Part shown: in pieces, positions 24,356-37,282 of the stretch
How the letters are laid out: each line of letters opens with the position of its first letter
Position numbering within the stretch: position 1 is the stretch's first letter
The notes under the pieces: model-generated
Told to the model about the DNA's origin: nothing
Database searches by the model: none
Seen by the model: only the letters and a program-made list of their open reading frames with translations
Made by a program: the position numbers and the translations under genes
Origin: Plantago major
Lineage: Eukaryota; Streptophyta; Magnoliopsida; Lamiales; Plantaginaceae
Assembly (NCBI GenBank): GCA_026545765.1
Contig: CM048839.1
Span: 18,290,566-18,354,565, forward strand
Length of the DNA: 64,000 nucleotides
Direction: 5' to 3'

Positions 24356-25556
24356 ATGTGGTTTTGGTTGGAACTTGGAAGTATATTGACTGACAGTTTG
24401 TTTTGGTGTCACATGCTTGTAAGCACGGGCGGAGCTAGGAATAACATTTGCAGATGCAAATTTAAGGTTTTAGAAGAGGTGAAATACTAAGTGATTGTTT
24501 GGCATCCAATCTAAATCACTAAAACATGGTTAAAAACATTTAAAAATATCTATTTTAACCTGATTTTCATGATTTTAATCGTTTGTCAAACCGCCTGTAA
24601 TATTTCAGACAAAATACACAAAAGTTGAAAGCATAAATTATTATTATTTGATTATGAAGTTATAAAAGTAGAAACTTGTCCAACACTAAGGTTTAAGTTG
24701 ACACCTAGTGGGAGGATATAAATTTATATAGCTAAAGGATTTTGCACTTTTACTATTTGGCATTTTTACCATCTTGAGTTGATGATTTTCCAGCTCCACA
24801 ATTAGACCTTAAATTCAAAATTAAGGCTTGCGCCCGCTAAATATATAAGTTCTTTCACAAAAAAAAATATAGTTATGTCGGATTGTCATCCAGTATTTCT
24901 GATAAATCTTTGTAGAAGTTGGTTCACCATTTGCATCGTATCTCATGCCAATTAAACACTTGTTCTACCATCTCTAACAAGCCCTGATGGACCTTGTGAC
25001 TTCTGAAAGTACATTGCAATACATTTATCTCCCTAGAAAATGAAAGTAAAAAAAGTAAAAATAAATAAAAGATACTTTGGAAATGTGCACTTGAACATAA
25101 TTCTCAGGGATTTGAAATGGACCGATCGATATATAGTAAGCGGGCTTCTTGAAGCAAGAGCCCGTTTTCAGTTGAGTAGACACCATCGGCATTTATACAA
25201 TCCAAGCCCAGTCAGTTAGAACTCATTGATAGCAGAGCAAATCTCCCTCACATTTCACTAGCAAAACTTCAAAAGGGAAAATAAGAACATTGTATTTGTA
25301 TGCATCTTAAATAACTGCTTCCATCCCAATTCAAATTACATACATGCTGTTTATTTAAAACTAAATGTCTCCAAAAAAGATCAACGTTGTATGATTTTAA
25401 ATTAATTTGAGTCATATATAAGTCGTAATTTCTTTATTCGTTCTTTACTAAACTTTATCTCATAATATCTCTTACAAAGTGTAATCTATATATTATGACG
25501 CATTGCAATGTTAAACGAAAACATCATGAACCACAAAATACCGCAAACAGATCATC
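24356..25556. other. Intergenic between TBL-A and TBL-B with a dispersed repeat
   Basis: No gene. Around 24495-24600 there is a segment (GTTTGGCATCC ... CTATTTTAACC ... TTGTCAAA) whose relative lies near 49676-49770, so it is a dispersed repeat. GCACGGGCGGAGCTAG at 24423 resembles the end of a hAT-like element, but no matching right end was found. Confidence 0.45.
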
Positions 25557-27613
25557 TTAAAATGTTCTACGAATTGCATATTCCTTCCGCGGCTGGTCAA
25601 GCTTGCTCCCGTGGACTTTTCGAACCTCAGTTTTCATCATATGCATCAAAAAGTCAGCCCAAGAATCAATCGGACCAGGCAAACACCAATGAACACAATC
25701 ATTATACAATTGGACTTTTTCATTAGGCAGATGACCATACTTACTCGGATGCCCATCAGGCCTCAACAACATTGCTTTTGTCGTATCAAGCAACATGAAC
25801 GTTTTCTTCCCGTCACTTTGTGCTGCCCTCAACTCCTCCAATTGGATAGTGTACATTTCCATTTCCAAACCGTCTAAAACTGTCTCGTTGCTCTTAAATG
25901 GCCGTTGTCGTATGCAATTTCCACCTTCATTCCATTTCCCGTTCTCAAAATGTGCAGGAGCCAATGTTCGCAAAAATGTGATTCCGTTGAAATTTTTCCT
26001 TTCGTTGATGGCTTTAAGTGTGGTGCGGAATGCTTGACGGTAGCCATAAGTCACTGGGAGGCTGGTGACGTTTGGCAGTTGGCAAAAGAGGCAACCGGTC
26101 ACGTTGTGACGTTCATAGTAGACAGCCGGCCTACTGAACCAATGACGGCCACTAAGGATTACATAGTCAAATCCGTCAATTTGAGTTGTCCATGATTCAT
26201 CAGGCTCGTCAAGGTATAGGTTGAAGAGGCCCGTGTGAGTCGGGCCGTCAGAGTCTCTCTCTTCGGCACGAGTGAGGAATGTGGTCCAGAAAAAATAAAG
26301 GGTAAAGTTATATTTCACATATAGCAATCGTTTGAATCTATCATCTTGCTTTGTGGACACATCGACTGGATACTCCACCTGAAAAATGTAACAATTTAGA
26401 ATTGGTCCGTCATGAAAACTGCTAGCAAACTTCAGTTTTTTCCTAATTGATGAGTTATGATTTATTTTTTTCTAGACATATGTGTCATAGTCCATGAGCT
26501 AGTATGACTCATGATGTAATACACTTCGGATGATTTGTCGGCCTTCTATTTCTAAATTAAAGATTTCTCAACATTGGATTTCGCAGCTTCATTAATTGGA
26601 ACAATTTTCCATCAATTTAAGCACGTGTAAACTGTTCGCCTTTGCTAAATCAGAGGAAAAATAATATTGCCTGCACAAACTTCCTAATCGAGGATATGTA
26701 TCCGACTGGTTTATTTGAGAATATGAGAGTAATGTGTCACTAGTACATACACATAGGTACAATTGAAATCACCACTGGACTTGGTGAAATGAAAAAGTTA
26801 TGTGAACCTAATTCCGAAATAAACGAAGGTACCATATTATTTGTAAGTGGTGGGTGCAATATGACAAGGTCATCATAGAATAAACCCTATAAGAACTTAT
26901 TTCTACCAAAATATAATCGTATTACGAGAGTTTTCAGGTATCATGGAATAAATTCCACACCCTATTTCAAACCAAATCAAGCAATTCAATCTATCTCCGG
27001 GTCATTTGCAACTATTGCTCTAGACAAGACAGAAGACACCACAAAAGAGGGTGATTTTTACCAACATAAATGAAGTGGTATATGTAGTAAATGACTACAT
27101 ATAGGCAAAAATTAGTTTAACTCAACTTACCCTTGATAATAGGCAAATCATGGACTGCATTTGGTTCCTCGCAACAGAATCTCCAACAAATGCCATGGAA
27201 CTGTTCCGGACCATATCCAAGAACTCATGCGGGTCGAAAACCGGCAACTCGCACCCATCGGGTTTCCACTTCCATTTCAAGAACTCGGTATCCGGCCTGC
27301 CATACTTCATGCAGTTTTGATGCTCATGGATCGCCCAACACGTGTTGTTTGTGTAATACGGTGCATCCGGATTCGGTATCCATTCACCCGTAAAAATGTC
27401 ACATTCTTCTTCACCTTCTCTTATCTTTACATCTTGTTCCTCGTATGACACTGCATTTTCTGTTGAACTCTTGTATGCAACAAAACTCGTGTAGTTTAGT
27501 AATGGATAGTTTAAATCTACAATGACTACAGTGGCTATTGCAATTGCCAGTAGAGTGGCAATAGCAATTACATTCTTAATGAAAGAATTGTAGCCAAATG
27601 GAAGAAGCTCCAT
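25557..27613 (-). CDS. TBL: TBL (PMR5-type) polysaccharide O-acetyltransferase, copy B
   Basis: Exons are 27613-27131 and 26378-25557, phase 0, about 434 residues. I chose the ATG at 27613 (M-E-L-L-P-F-G) because copies A and C start with the same M-E-L. An upstream in-frame Met at 27688 would add 25 residues. Features: signal anchor, short stem with an acidic patch E-G-E-E-E, PMR5-N domain ([13 protein letters not shown]), GDS box [10 protein letters not shown], and [10 protein letters not shown]. It is the closest relative of copy A: both share N-Q after the GDS box and the [17 protein letters not shown] segment. Intron 752 bp. A TATA-like TATATAAG lies at 27710-27717. Confidence 0.93.
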
Positions 27614-27717
27614 GGTTTCTTGGAGCTTCAGTGTGAAGAAGCTATGGGGAAATGGACTATTTTGGGAAATTAAATACAAGTAGCACATTTTATGGGAAGA
27701 GGTTATATACTTATATA

Positions 27718-29077
27718 GAAGTAAATAAAAAGGAATCGAACCCGGTGATACACATCTGCATCCGTATTAAACTGCCATTCATTGAGTTTCTCTAAATTAT
27801 GAGTTGAATTAAGCAAGCAATTGAGTCCGAGAAAAATTAATATGAATGGATTCATTGCTCAACTCGCCATAATTTAAAATATTTGATTGGAAACGAATGA
27901 CGTAACAACCCGTCTGATCGGGTGCCAAGATAAAAATCAACTTTTTGTAGTAATGAAGTAACGTAAGGTAATAATTAGGTCGTACCCGTTCAATTGGCTT
28001 ACCAATTTTAATTAGAATCCTCACAGATTTGTTTCTAAAATTACCAAAAAGGTCCCATAATATGTAAACATTTATTATACGCGTTCGTAACTCAATTGGA
28101 ACATAGGTAAATGCATATTACATCCGTTCCAGAGAAGTTGTTCAGTATTGATTTTTTACAATCATAAAATTCAAATTTATCCACGAATTGATTTCAAACC
28201 GTAATGATAAAAATTTTAATTGAATTATATAATGAAAATTGTGTTGACTTACTTTTCCCTTCTTGGACTTGGACATGGTGTATGGTGCGATCTCTGATTA
28301 AGACTACATTCTTTTCATTGAAATTCTTGGAATCGAATCGAATGGAATCGAATCGAATGGAAGGCAATGAAACTAATCGGAATCGAAGAAATTATTGTGT
28401 AATAATAATAACAATTATATGATGGTATATATAATCACAATTAAAAAATATATTATTTTGTCATCTTTCTACATTCTTCCTACTTTTTTACGTCATTTTA
28501 CATTTTTTATTATTGTATAACAACTTTAAAACCAAATAGCGTGGAAGGTACTTTTATACAATGCTCAAATGGAAGACACATATCAAATATCGTGATTGTT
28601 GCTACCTTCACTGCATAATTTTATGCGTGTAAACTTGAAATCTGGGTTTTGCAACATGATATCAATGTCCAGGTGGAGTGGATAATGATTTATTGAACAA
28701 GGAAAGAAAGCGATGAGCGAGTGCGTGAGGAGATGACATTGAGAATTTGACGCTATTCCGGCAATATATAGGCAGGAAGATAATATAGAGCCATGGAAGA
28801 TAATATAGAAGAATAAATGCCATTTTCAATATTTGTGATATATAATATTATTTTATAAAGTTTGGTCCGATTTTTGGTTTGGTTTAACTTGTTTTGGAGT
28901 TTTTGAACATATAGATTTTTGTTAGTTCAATTATGTATCTTTCTTTTATTTCGTTGATCTCTTAAAAGTCATTATTAAAGAAAGAAAGAAAAAAAGTTGA
29001 AAATAACTCAATTGGATAAATTTTCTTATTTTCCTCGTACAAAAGATCAGGTGTGTAAATAAATGATAAAATAATAT

Positions 29078-29147
<70 letters not shown>

Positions 29148-29695
29148 AACAACAACAACAACAATAACAATAATAATAATAATAATAATAATAATAATTT
29201 AATGAATGGCCAGGCGAAGGCAATTTGGTAGGCTGAATCGAATGGAATTAAGGCCCAGGCGAATCGAATGAGTTTTAGGTTGAAAAACGAGCACAAGTGG
29301 CCTTGTTTCACGAGTCCACTTCATTCCGAATTCCTCCAATCGAAAGCTCATTGTGGAAGAATGGTACTAGCTATTCCTGTCAATAGGCCCAATCCACCCA
29401 AACCCAGACCCAATCCAATAGCAAACAATGAGGAGGGAGCTGACTGGTTGCGGTTGCATCACCCGGAACCGGTCAGCAACCGAAACGATCAGATCCGAAC
29501 CCAGTTTGGACCTTGGGTTCCAATTAGCTTTCAAATTCGGAGTGAAATTTCTCAACATAAGTAAGTTTTCTTGCGCTTGAGATATTTCGCAAAATGAAAT
29601 GATAACTGTACAAAGTAATAATTTCTCATGTATTTTCCCTGCTTTAAGAAATTTTAAAGGATCCAAATTACATCCTTAAAACACTAGGATCTAGG
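27718..29695. other. Intergenic with simple repeats, no gene
   Basis: Contains GGAATCGAATC repeats near 28331-28370 and again near 29240-29270, and an AT-rich triplet array. A plus-strand frame at 29268-29564 is Pro/Asn-rich and matches nothing I know. Confidence 0.5.
29071..29199. repeat. Compound (ATT)n / (AAC)n / (AAT)n microsatellite
   Basis: About 55 bp of ATT units (29091-29146) followed by AAC units and then about 30 bp of AAT units. The ATT and AAT parts are complementary, so this stretch can fold back on itself. Confidence 0.9.
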
Positions 29696-31150
29696 CTAAC
29701 TATGTAACTCTCTCATCAACAATTCTTGTAAAAAATCATTCCACAGATCAATGGGACCAGGCAGGCACCAGTGAACGCAATCGTTAAAAAGAGACATTTT
29801 TGAGCTTGGATGCCCATATTTACTAGGATGCCCATCCGGCCTCAACCTCATGGCATTCATAGCATCAATCACCTTGAATGTTCCATTATTTCTCCCCCAC
29901 ACATCATATGCATTCTTCAACTCCTCTAACTGTATCATACGAAATCGCTTATGATACTCCTCCAGTAAAACTGTCTCGTTTCTCTTAAAAGGCCTTGTTC
30001 TGACACAATCCCCGCCCTTGTCCCATGGGGCTCCCTCGAAGTGAGATGGCACATAAGTCCTAAGAAATGTCACTCCATTAAAATCTGCGGTGCCATCCTT
30101 AATCGCCCTGAATGCCGATTGGAAGGCCATTCGGTAACTGAAAAAATACGACATGTGTGTGATGTTGGACTCGGGGCAATATAAGCCGCCAACAAGGCTT
30201 TTGTTGACGTAGAAGTAGGAAGGGCGCAAGAACCACTGTCCAGCCGAAATGACCACGTAATCAGCTCTTCGGATTCGATTGATCCAAACAGGGTCGGGCT
30301 CGTCGAGGTAGAGATGGAATGTATTCTTGTCTACTTGTTGATGTTTCACCAAGTAGGGTGACCAGGACATGGACAAGTTAAAGTCGTGTTCTTTGTACAT
30401 GTAGAATTTGTTGTTTCCATCTTCTGGTTTTGATAATTCTAATGGGTATTCAACCTGCAATGGACCAAAATAATTCTATAAATTCCAATGGAAGATTTTA
30501 TTTTACACTTTGTGTCAAACTAGTCTTCTCTTTGGCCAACCAAATTAGTCAGGTTTACAAATTGTTCAAGTGTATAATTGATTTGATTTTTCCTAAATAT
30601 TAATTAGTAATAAACTTATTTTTACAAGTTCACACTATATTTTAAAGAAAATTATACGAAAAATGAAAAAAAAACGTATGCATACCCTAGACAAGAGGCA
30701 AATCAGGGACTGCATATGATTCCTAGCGACAGAATCACCAACAAATGCCATGTACTTCCCTCTCACAAGCTCGAAAAACTGGGCCGGGTCGAAAATGGGC
30801 AACTCACATTCAACAGGCTTCCACCTCCACTTCAAGAATTCGGTATCTGGCCTTCCATACTTCATGCAATTCTGCTCCTCCTGAATTGCACCACAACTCA
30901 AGTTTGTATAATACGGAGCATCCGGATTCGGTATCCATTCGCCCGTAAAAATGTCACAGTAACCTTCTTGGCCAACTATTTTGTTGACATCTTCTTCAAC
31001 AAATGAGACCTCAATTTCTGTTGAACTTGTTTCAGTAACAGAGAAGTTCAGCAATGGATAGTTTATATCGAGAACGACGACGAGGGTTATTGCTATTGCC
31101 AGAAGAGTGGCAGTAGTAATTAAATTCTTAAGTACAATATTGAGCTCCAT
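29696..31150 (-). CDS. TBL: TBL (PMR5-type) polysaccharide O-acetyltransferase, copy C
   Basis: Exons are 31150-30686 and 30454-29696, phase 0, about 407 residues. The chosen start (M-E-L-N-I-V) matches copies A and B. In-frame Met codons up to 31252 would add a low-complexity K-rich leader. Features: signal anchor (about 10-32), short stem, [11 protein letters not shown] box [10 protein letters not shown], and [10 protein letters not shown]. The first exon resembles copies A and B, while the second exon ([19 protein letters not shown]) is closer to copy D, so the gene looks intermediate or mosaic. The intron is only 231 bp. A TATA-like TATATAAC lies at 31261-31268. Confidence 0.93.
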
Positions 31151-31741
31151 GATTCTTTTGAGCTTTTTTTTTTTTTTTCCAGAGCTATTGAAGAAACGGT
31201 GCGGAGTGAAAGGGAAGAGGTGGCTAGAAGTTGAAGACTCAATATTGGTCATTGAATGATGTTATATAAGTAGTACACTAGTACCTCATCCCACGTAACA
31301 TTCATATACGTACATTTTTCATTTTTATCTATACAATATGAATCTTTATAAGTACATTATAAAAAATGAAAATTATATATATATCACACATAATTCATAT
31401 TAAAAATGCTACGTTCACAATGAAATTAAATTTTTATTACATTTTCATCCTTTATTTCAATATTATCATATAAACCGACGTACCAACGGTGACGCATGAA
31501 ATTCTTCAGGAGGCGAGGGAGCCTATATGATTTTGGTTGGGAATATATAAATTGACTGACATAATGATCAGTTGGTTTTGCTGTCAAATATTCTTGCAAG
31601 ATCAGAACTATAGAGACTAATATTGCTTTAGTGATTAAACAGCATGCATTGTTATCATGACTCATGAGGATATTGAATTATTTATGGACATGTATGTTAA
31701 GGGCCTTAAGGCTATCTATCTTAAACAAGGTCAGCTGATAG

Positions 31742-32130
31742 ATAATTGATGTGACGCGAAAAGTGTCAGAATTCGATGAAAATTTGGCGTCTATGCAGAA
31801 ACGGTGTTCTGAGTCAAAGTCATCGCTTTGCCATGATGTACGATGGATTTCGGCCATCGGAGGTCGTTTAGAGGGTTAAAATCGCATTTTTATAAGTTTT
31901 GGGCACTTTTTGCAATTTTTAATAGTTGTTAGAATTTGTTTTGTATTAGGTTTCTTCTCCAGCAAGCTAGGTTTTCAGTATTTAAACATTCTTAGATGTT
32001 TTTGTGAATTAGCTTTTGATTGATTAATAAAATTCGAGGTTTCCTCAAAATCTATCAATTTTCGGTATTCTTCGCAATCAACGAATTTTGGTAAAGAATT
32101 CTTCCTAGCCACGTACGCTGCATCAATAAT
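31742..32130. mobile_element. Solo LTR with 5-bp target-site duplication
   Basis: The segment 31747-32125 (379 bp) begins TGATGTGACGCG and ends GCTGCATCA, with terminal inverted repeats TGATG/CATCA. It is flanked by the 5-bp direct repeat ATAAT (31742-31746 and 32126-32130). An inner TATTTAAA plus a downstream TTAATAAAATT look like an LTR promoter and polyadenylation region. No internal retrotransposon sequence is nearby, so this is the product of LTR-LTR recombination or a very short LTR element. Confidence 0.75.
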
Positions 32131-32699
32131 TTAACCCGTAGGTAATTAAATATAGTTGATTAGATATCTAAAATTCAAAATTGCCAAGTTGCATTGCATT
32201 TGATGAAGCTGCAGATTAATAAGTTACATATATAGTGGCTATAAGCTGAACGAACATTCACATAGATATGCATTTTGGTATGTGCATGGTCGAATAAGTA
32301 CGTACTCCATCTAATTTACGAACTAGTGGTATAGTTATGCATATATGGCTAAACAATTCTATACTTATCCGGTGTTTAAATATGTATAATAAGCTACATA
32401 ATTTTGTATATTACGTAGACAACAGTGTTCCCGATTGAGTAGCTACATGATAATAATAATTGATTAGAGAGAATTGACATAGTATTTAAGCATATCCTTT
32501 AATCAGATGGCCTTAATGAAAATGGCCAGTCGTACAAGTGAATTATAGAACAAAGTGGCCCAGTGTTTGTCATGTACGTGCTATACAAATTGCAAGGGTA
32601 GTGCTTCATCCAATTATTTAATGATAATTTTAAATTCTAAAAAACAATTAAGTGTGGAGTTTGGAGGATAGGGCAAGATAAGACAAATTAAAGAGAGGA

Positions 32700-32960
32700 T
32701 GCATCGTTAAAAGCTTTTCTAATGTTGGATTTAGCATACTTTATTAGCTGGATATTATTCCCTCGGCCACCCCTAAATTATTGACCACATGCACTGTTCA
32801 CTTTCACGCTACCAAAATCCCAATATTATTATTATTATTAGTGTATGTATACAAACATTTCTATCATATATATAATATATATATGTAAATCAATTCATAT
32901 ATTAATACGGGGCAAATCATAGATATGTGTGGCTCTCAGGGGAAACTGCACAACATTCAC
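32700..32960. other. Sequence related to TBL-A and TBL-B introns, without exons
   Basis: This stretch reads TTGGATTTAGCATACTTTAT, then ATTATTCCCT, CACATGCACTGTTCAC and later ATGTGTGGCTCTCA. The TBL-A intron at about 22007-22160 has the same words in the same order, and the TBL-B intron at about 26570-26645 has a more diverged version. No TBL exon is visible on either side, so it is probably what remains of a lost sixth TBL gene. Confidence 0.5.
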
Positions 32961-35036
32961 AAAAGAGGTAAGTGTTCAAAGTTATCGAATTCAATGTTCA
33001 TAAAAGATATCCACATTAAAGATGAAAAAAAATAGTAAAATATTAATGTTACTATTGAGAACTTAGAATGTTTAGTTAAGAGCATTAGTATTTTCGTAAA
33101 CAAAAATGCATTTTGTTGATAATATTATTGTTTTTTTAAACGTTGATGAATTCTCGATCTCCAATTCTCAAGTGGCCATACTCCTCCTCCACATAAGATC
33201 AAACCGTGAAGGCATTTAAGATGACCGGTCAATTAATCATGATGGAGATTGATAATAGGACATCTGGTTTGGAGTTTGGACCATTCTATATCGCAAGGTC
33301 CCCCTCTCATTATTAACACCATACATCTATTGGTATTGCTCGTTCCGATACTAGAGATCACTAGAATCTTATCTGATAATGAGCTAGGTATATAAAAGAA
33401 CATGTCTCGATCGATATATATAGATAGATGTTCATCAACAATTTGCCTCCTCTCAATAGTGGAAATTAGAAAGAGTACCTAAGATAGAACTATTATGAGC
33501 TAGATTCTTTAATACGTACGTACTGTAGCTGTACCTGATGCTGATGTTTTTCATCATATAGCAGTCTGCAGGCATCTTGTATATGTTTCGCCATTTTACT
33601 CGAATAATATCAGAAATTAAATCACCATATCGCCGGCTTTATTTTCAATTTTCTCCTAAATATCCTCTCAAACTCCTACCACATTTTGCCAATACATACA
33701 ACACTAAATTTGTAACGCTCCGATGAACAATCGGTGGTTCAGGCTCGATCGTTTGGACATACGCTGTTACTCTTGAACTGATGTTCGTGATATATATTGG
33801 TTCCTACCTCCTACAAACAACCTCTCATGATCATGACTCATTATGTTTAGGCCCATTTGAACTTGGGTTAAAACTTAGGCCCAATGTAGAATTAATGGGT
33901 ACAACTTGTACCCAGCACCTTTCTGTCCAATCCGTTTTGTTTTCCTTCCGTTCTCCAGATTGAGTACTTGATTAGTGAGAACTAGCACGCACAGCTCTTA
34001 CGAATATACACGAATTTGGTAACCCTTAGTCCGAGAATTCCCTCCGTGTGATCTTGTTCAGTTGCAGTTAGGTTTATCAGTGTTCCCCAAATCTTTCTCC
34101 CCTGCTTCACCTGTGGCTGTAGCCTGTATGTTAAGAGAAAAAGGGGTTTTCGATTGCATAATGCTACTATCTTCTTCTCCACTTTGATTATTTAGACCTG
34201 TCTTCAAGAAATTAAATTGAGGTTTAGTTTCTGTAATTCTTGGCCAAAGGTAGTAGCTTTTTACTGTTTAATTTAGCTTAATTTATAGCTCCAGTCAATG
34301 GAATCCCTGACTTACACTTACCTTACCTTGCTCTAAGTAAGTCCTCTTGACACCATTGTAATGTAATTACAACAATCTGTGTTTGCAGTTTGTTAATTGT
34401 TCCTTCCTTCATTTCGCACACTCTACTCTTCTCCTTGTTCATTCATATTGCCTAAGTGCCTATATTATTGTCTGTTGCTCACATTTATCTTCAATAGTTG
34501 CAAAAAAAGATTAGATTTTTGTCTTTTTAATGGGCTCCTGGATCTACTAGGGAGATTATGCAGCTTCAGTAGAGAAGATTAGTCACTGTTTACTACCCAA
34601 AAGATTAATGTTACATACAGTTATGTAGTTATGTAGTCGTTCTTTGAGTTGTTAGTTGTTACATTGTACTCTACTTGCCTCGTTAAACTGTATACGCTTT
34701 CATTTGGATAGATTTTTTAGAAGGTATGTAGAATGTGTGTTTATTGGTCTTGTGGTAGTGCCTAATAATAAATGTGATAGATAAAGTTTGCCAAATAAGT
34801 AAACTTATAGAATTGATTGCGGCACGACGAAAATGAAAATACAGTGTATTAGGCATTAGCGTATAGAACTGATTGGGAATTTGGGATCCATATCTATGCA
34901 CTCATTCCCTTTTCCTAATTGAGAAGTAATAAACTGACAAGTACAGTATATGCCTTCGGCATCCTGCTTAGTTTTCATACATATTCAGTGTGTCCAGCCA
35001 TCAGAACACTAAAACTATCCATAACATGTGTCGAGG
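32961..35036. other. Intergenic between lost-TBL relic and TBL-D
   Basis: Only short frames. Around 33720-34200 the base composition is less AT-rich, but I recognise no protein, LTR or RNA there. Confidence 0.45.
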
Positions 35037-36855
35037 TTAACTATGTATTTCTCTCAACATTAATTCTTGCAAAAAGTCACTCCACGAGTCAATTGGACCA
35101 GGCAAGCACCAGTGCACACAATCATTATAAAGTACCACGTTTGCATTTAGCGGATGCCCGTATTTACTAGGATGTCCATCCGGCCTCAACATCATGGCAT
35201 TCATCGCATCAAGCACCCTGAATTTACCACTATTTCTCCCACCTGCTTCATTTGCATTCTTTAACTCCTCTAACTGCATTGCACGAAATTTCATAGGATA
35301 CTCCTCAAAGACTACAGTCTCGTTCCTCTTAAGTGGTCTTGTTCTCGCACAATCCCCTCCCTTATCCCACTCCCCGCCCTCAAAGTGAGATGGCACATAG
35401 GTCCTGAGAAATGTCAGTCCATTATAGTTAGGTGCGTCCTTAATGGCCCTAAATGCTGTTTGGAAGGCCAATCGGTAGCTGAAGTAATATGACATGTGGG
35501 TGATGTTGGACTCGGGACAGTACAAGCACCCAACAAGGCTGTTGTTGAGGTAGAAGTAGGAAGGTCGTAAGAACCACTGTCCAGACGAAAGGACCACGAA
35601 ATCAGCTCCTTCGATTCTGCTAGTCCATATGGGGTTGGCCTCGTCGAGGTTGAGACGAAAAGCGCTCTTTGAGTCATCTGGATCTGTGTTTTGCTGCTTC
35701 ACCAAGTAGGGCGACCAGGACATGGACAAGTTAACGTTGTGTTCTTTGTACATATAGAATTTGTTTTGCTCTTCTGGGCCTGATAGTTCTACAGGATATT
35801 CAACCTGATATATCACCAAAGAAACACAATTGTATATATTACTGTAAGATTGCTTTCGCATATATTGAAAATATGAACTTTCAGTGGGAAAATTGGTTAA
35901 ATACTAGTCAAAACATAACTTGGAATTAAATGTTTTGCTACATAAAAGTATTCAGCTAAAGCTATAACCTTATCTTGAAGTGCAGAGAAGTAATTCCAAG
36001 TGAACTACCGCATAAAGTCCAATTTCAAATATATATACCAAAATTCTGCATATATTAATTTCCCCAATTATTTAGCTTTGTTTCACAAAACAATCGGATA
36101 AAAGTGACCGGTAGCTTATCAACACCTTATAATCAGTCGCGTTAAACACAATAACAAAGCAAAAGGTCAAGAATGAAAAAATGCCAGCATGTATAAGATC
36201 TTAGCATACATACCCTTGACAAGAGGCAAATCAAGGACTGCATATGATTCCTAGCGACAGAATCACCAACAAATGCCATGTGTTTCCCTTTCACAAGCTC
36301 GAAAAACTGGGTCGGGTCAAAAATCGGGAGATCGCAGTCATCAGGCTTCCACCTCCACTTCAAGAATCCTAAATCCGGTTTCCCATACTTCATGCAATTC
36401 TGATGATCCTGAATTGCACCACAAGTTAAGTTTGTATAATACGGACCCTCCGGATTCGGTATCCACTCCCCCGTAAACAAGTCACATTTCCTATTTTGTA
36501 TCGGTCTTGGGCCGATATGGGGCTTTTTAACATTTGTTAGGCCACCGGTGACTGGGCTAGTTTGTGCCGGTCTTGGGATAATCTCGGGCCTTTCCAGGCC
36601 ATCAGGATCCGGGTTAGGGTTATGCATCGAGTTCTCATCACGTGGCATTGGCAAGTTATCGACCTCATATGAGTGGTTGCGCCACGGGGCTTGATGAAGG
36701 GTGTTTGAGGAAATAGTGAAGGATGGAATGAAATTGGTTTGGAAATAAAACGGTATGATTGTAAGAAGACATGTTAGGATGATGAGAGGGAAAATGTGTA
36801 GTTTTGGTGTTTTGTTTTTGGTTGAGGAAAGTAGAGGGGATGAAGCATTCTTCAT
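35037..36855 (-). CDS. TBL: TBL (PMR5-type) polysaccharide O-acetyltransferase, copy D (long stem)
   Basis: Exons are 36855-36214 and 35804-35037, phase 0, about 469 residues. A signal anchor (about 20-45, [14 protein letters not shown]) is followed by a Pro/Asn-rich stem of roughly 90 residues, much longer than in copies A-C. Then come [15 protein letters not shown], the GDS box [10 protein letters not shown] and [10 protein letters not shown]. The stem probably sets the distance of the catalytic domain from the Golgi membrane. Intron 409 bp. A TATA-like TATAAATA lies at 37001-37008, about 145 bp upstream of the ATG. Confidence 0.93.
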
Positions 36856-37282
36856 TGGAAAGAATCAAAGTGCATGAAAAGAGGAGAGTTTATGACTAAA
36901 GACTAGTTGCATTTGCATTGAGAGTAGTAAAATAGAATGGTAATGGATCTATTTGTATTGGTGTAGCTGCAAAAACACGTGGAAATTGTTCTTGCACATG
37001 TATTTATAGATCTAATAATAACTTCCAAGACAATGTTAATTTTATTTAAATTGCTCATTCTTCTAAATTGGATTTACCACTAGTTACAAATCACTCTTAG
37101 AGAGAGTATTTGACTCTTTAAAGAGAGTTTGTATGCCCATATATTTTAGGGAATTTTTATTCGCACAGACGTGTTTTGTGAAGTTATATTGTAGTGATGG
37201 TGAGAGGTGACGATTATCTAGATAAACAATGTTATTACTTTACTCTAGTTAGAAGTCTAAAGAATGTATGTTACCAACAACT

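Noticed and set aside
24423-24845. Possible second hAT element starting GCACGGGCGGAGCTAG
   Set aside because: Left end is suggestive but no matching right terminus or 8-bp duplication was found.
28946-29311. Poly-Ile/Leu frame of 121 residues
   Set aside because: Direct translation of the ATT/AAT microsatellite.
29268-29564. 98-residue Pro/Asn-rich plus-strand frame
   Set aside because: No recognisable motif, overlaps simple repeats, lies in the 3' flank of a TBL gene.
33720-34600. Possible LTR or retroelement fragment
   Set aside because: No paired termini, target duplication or coding domain could be established.
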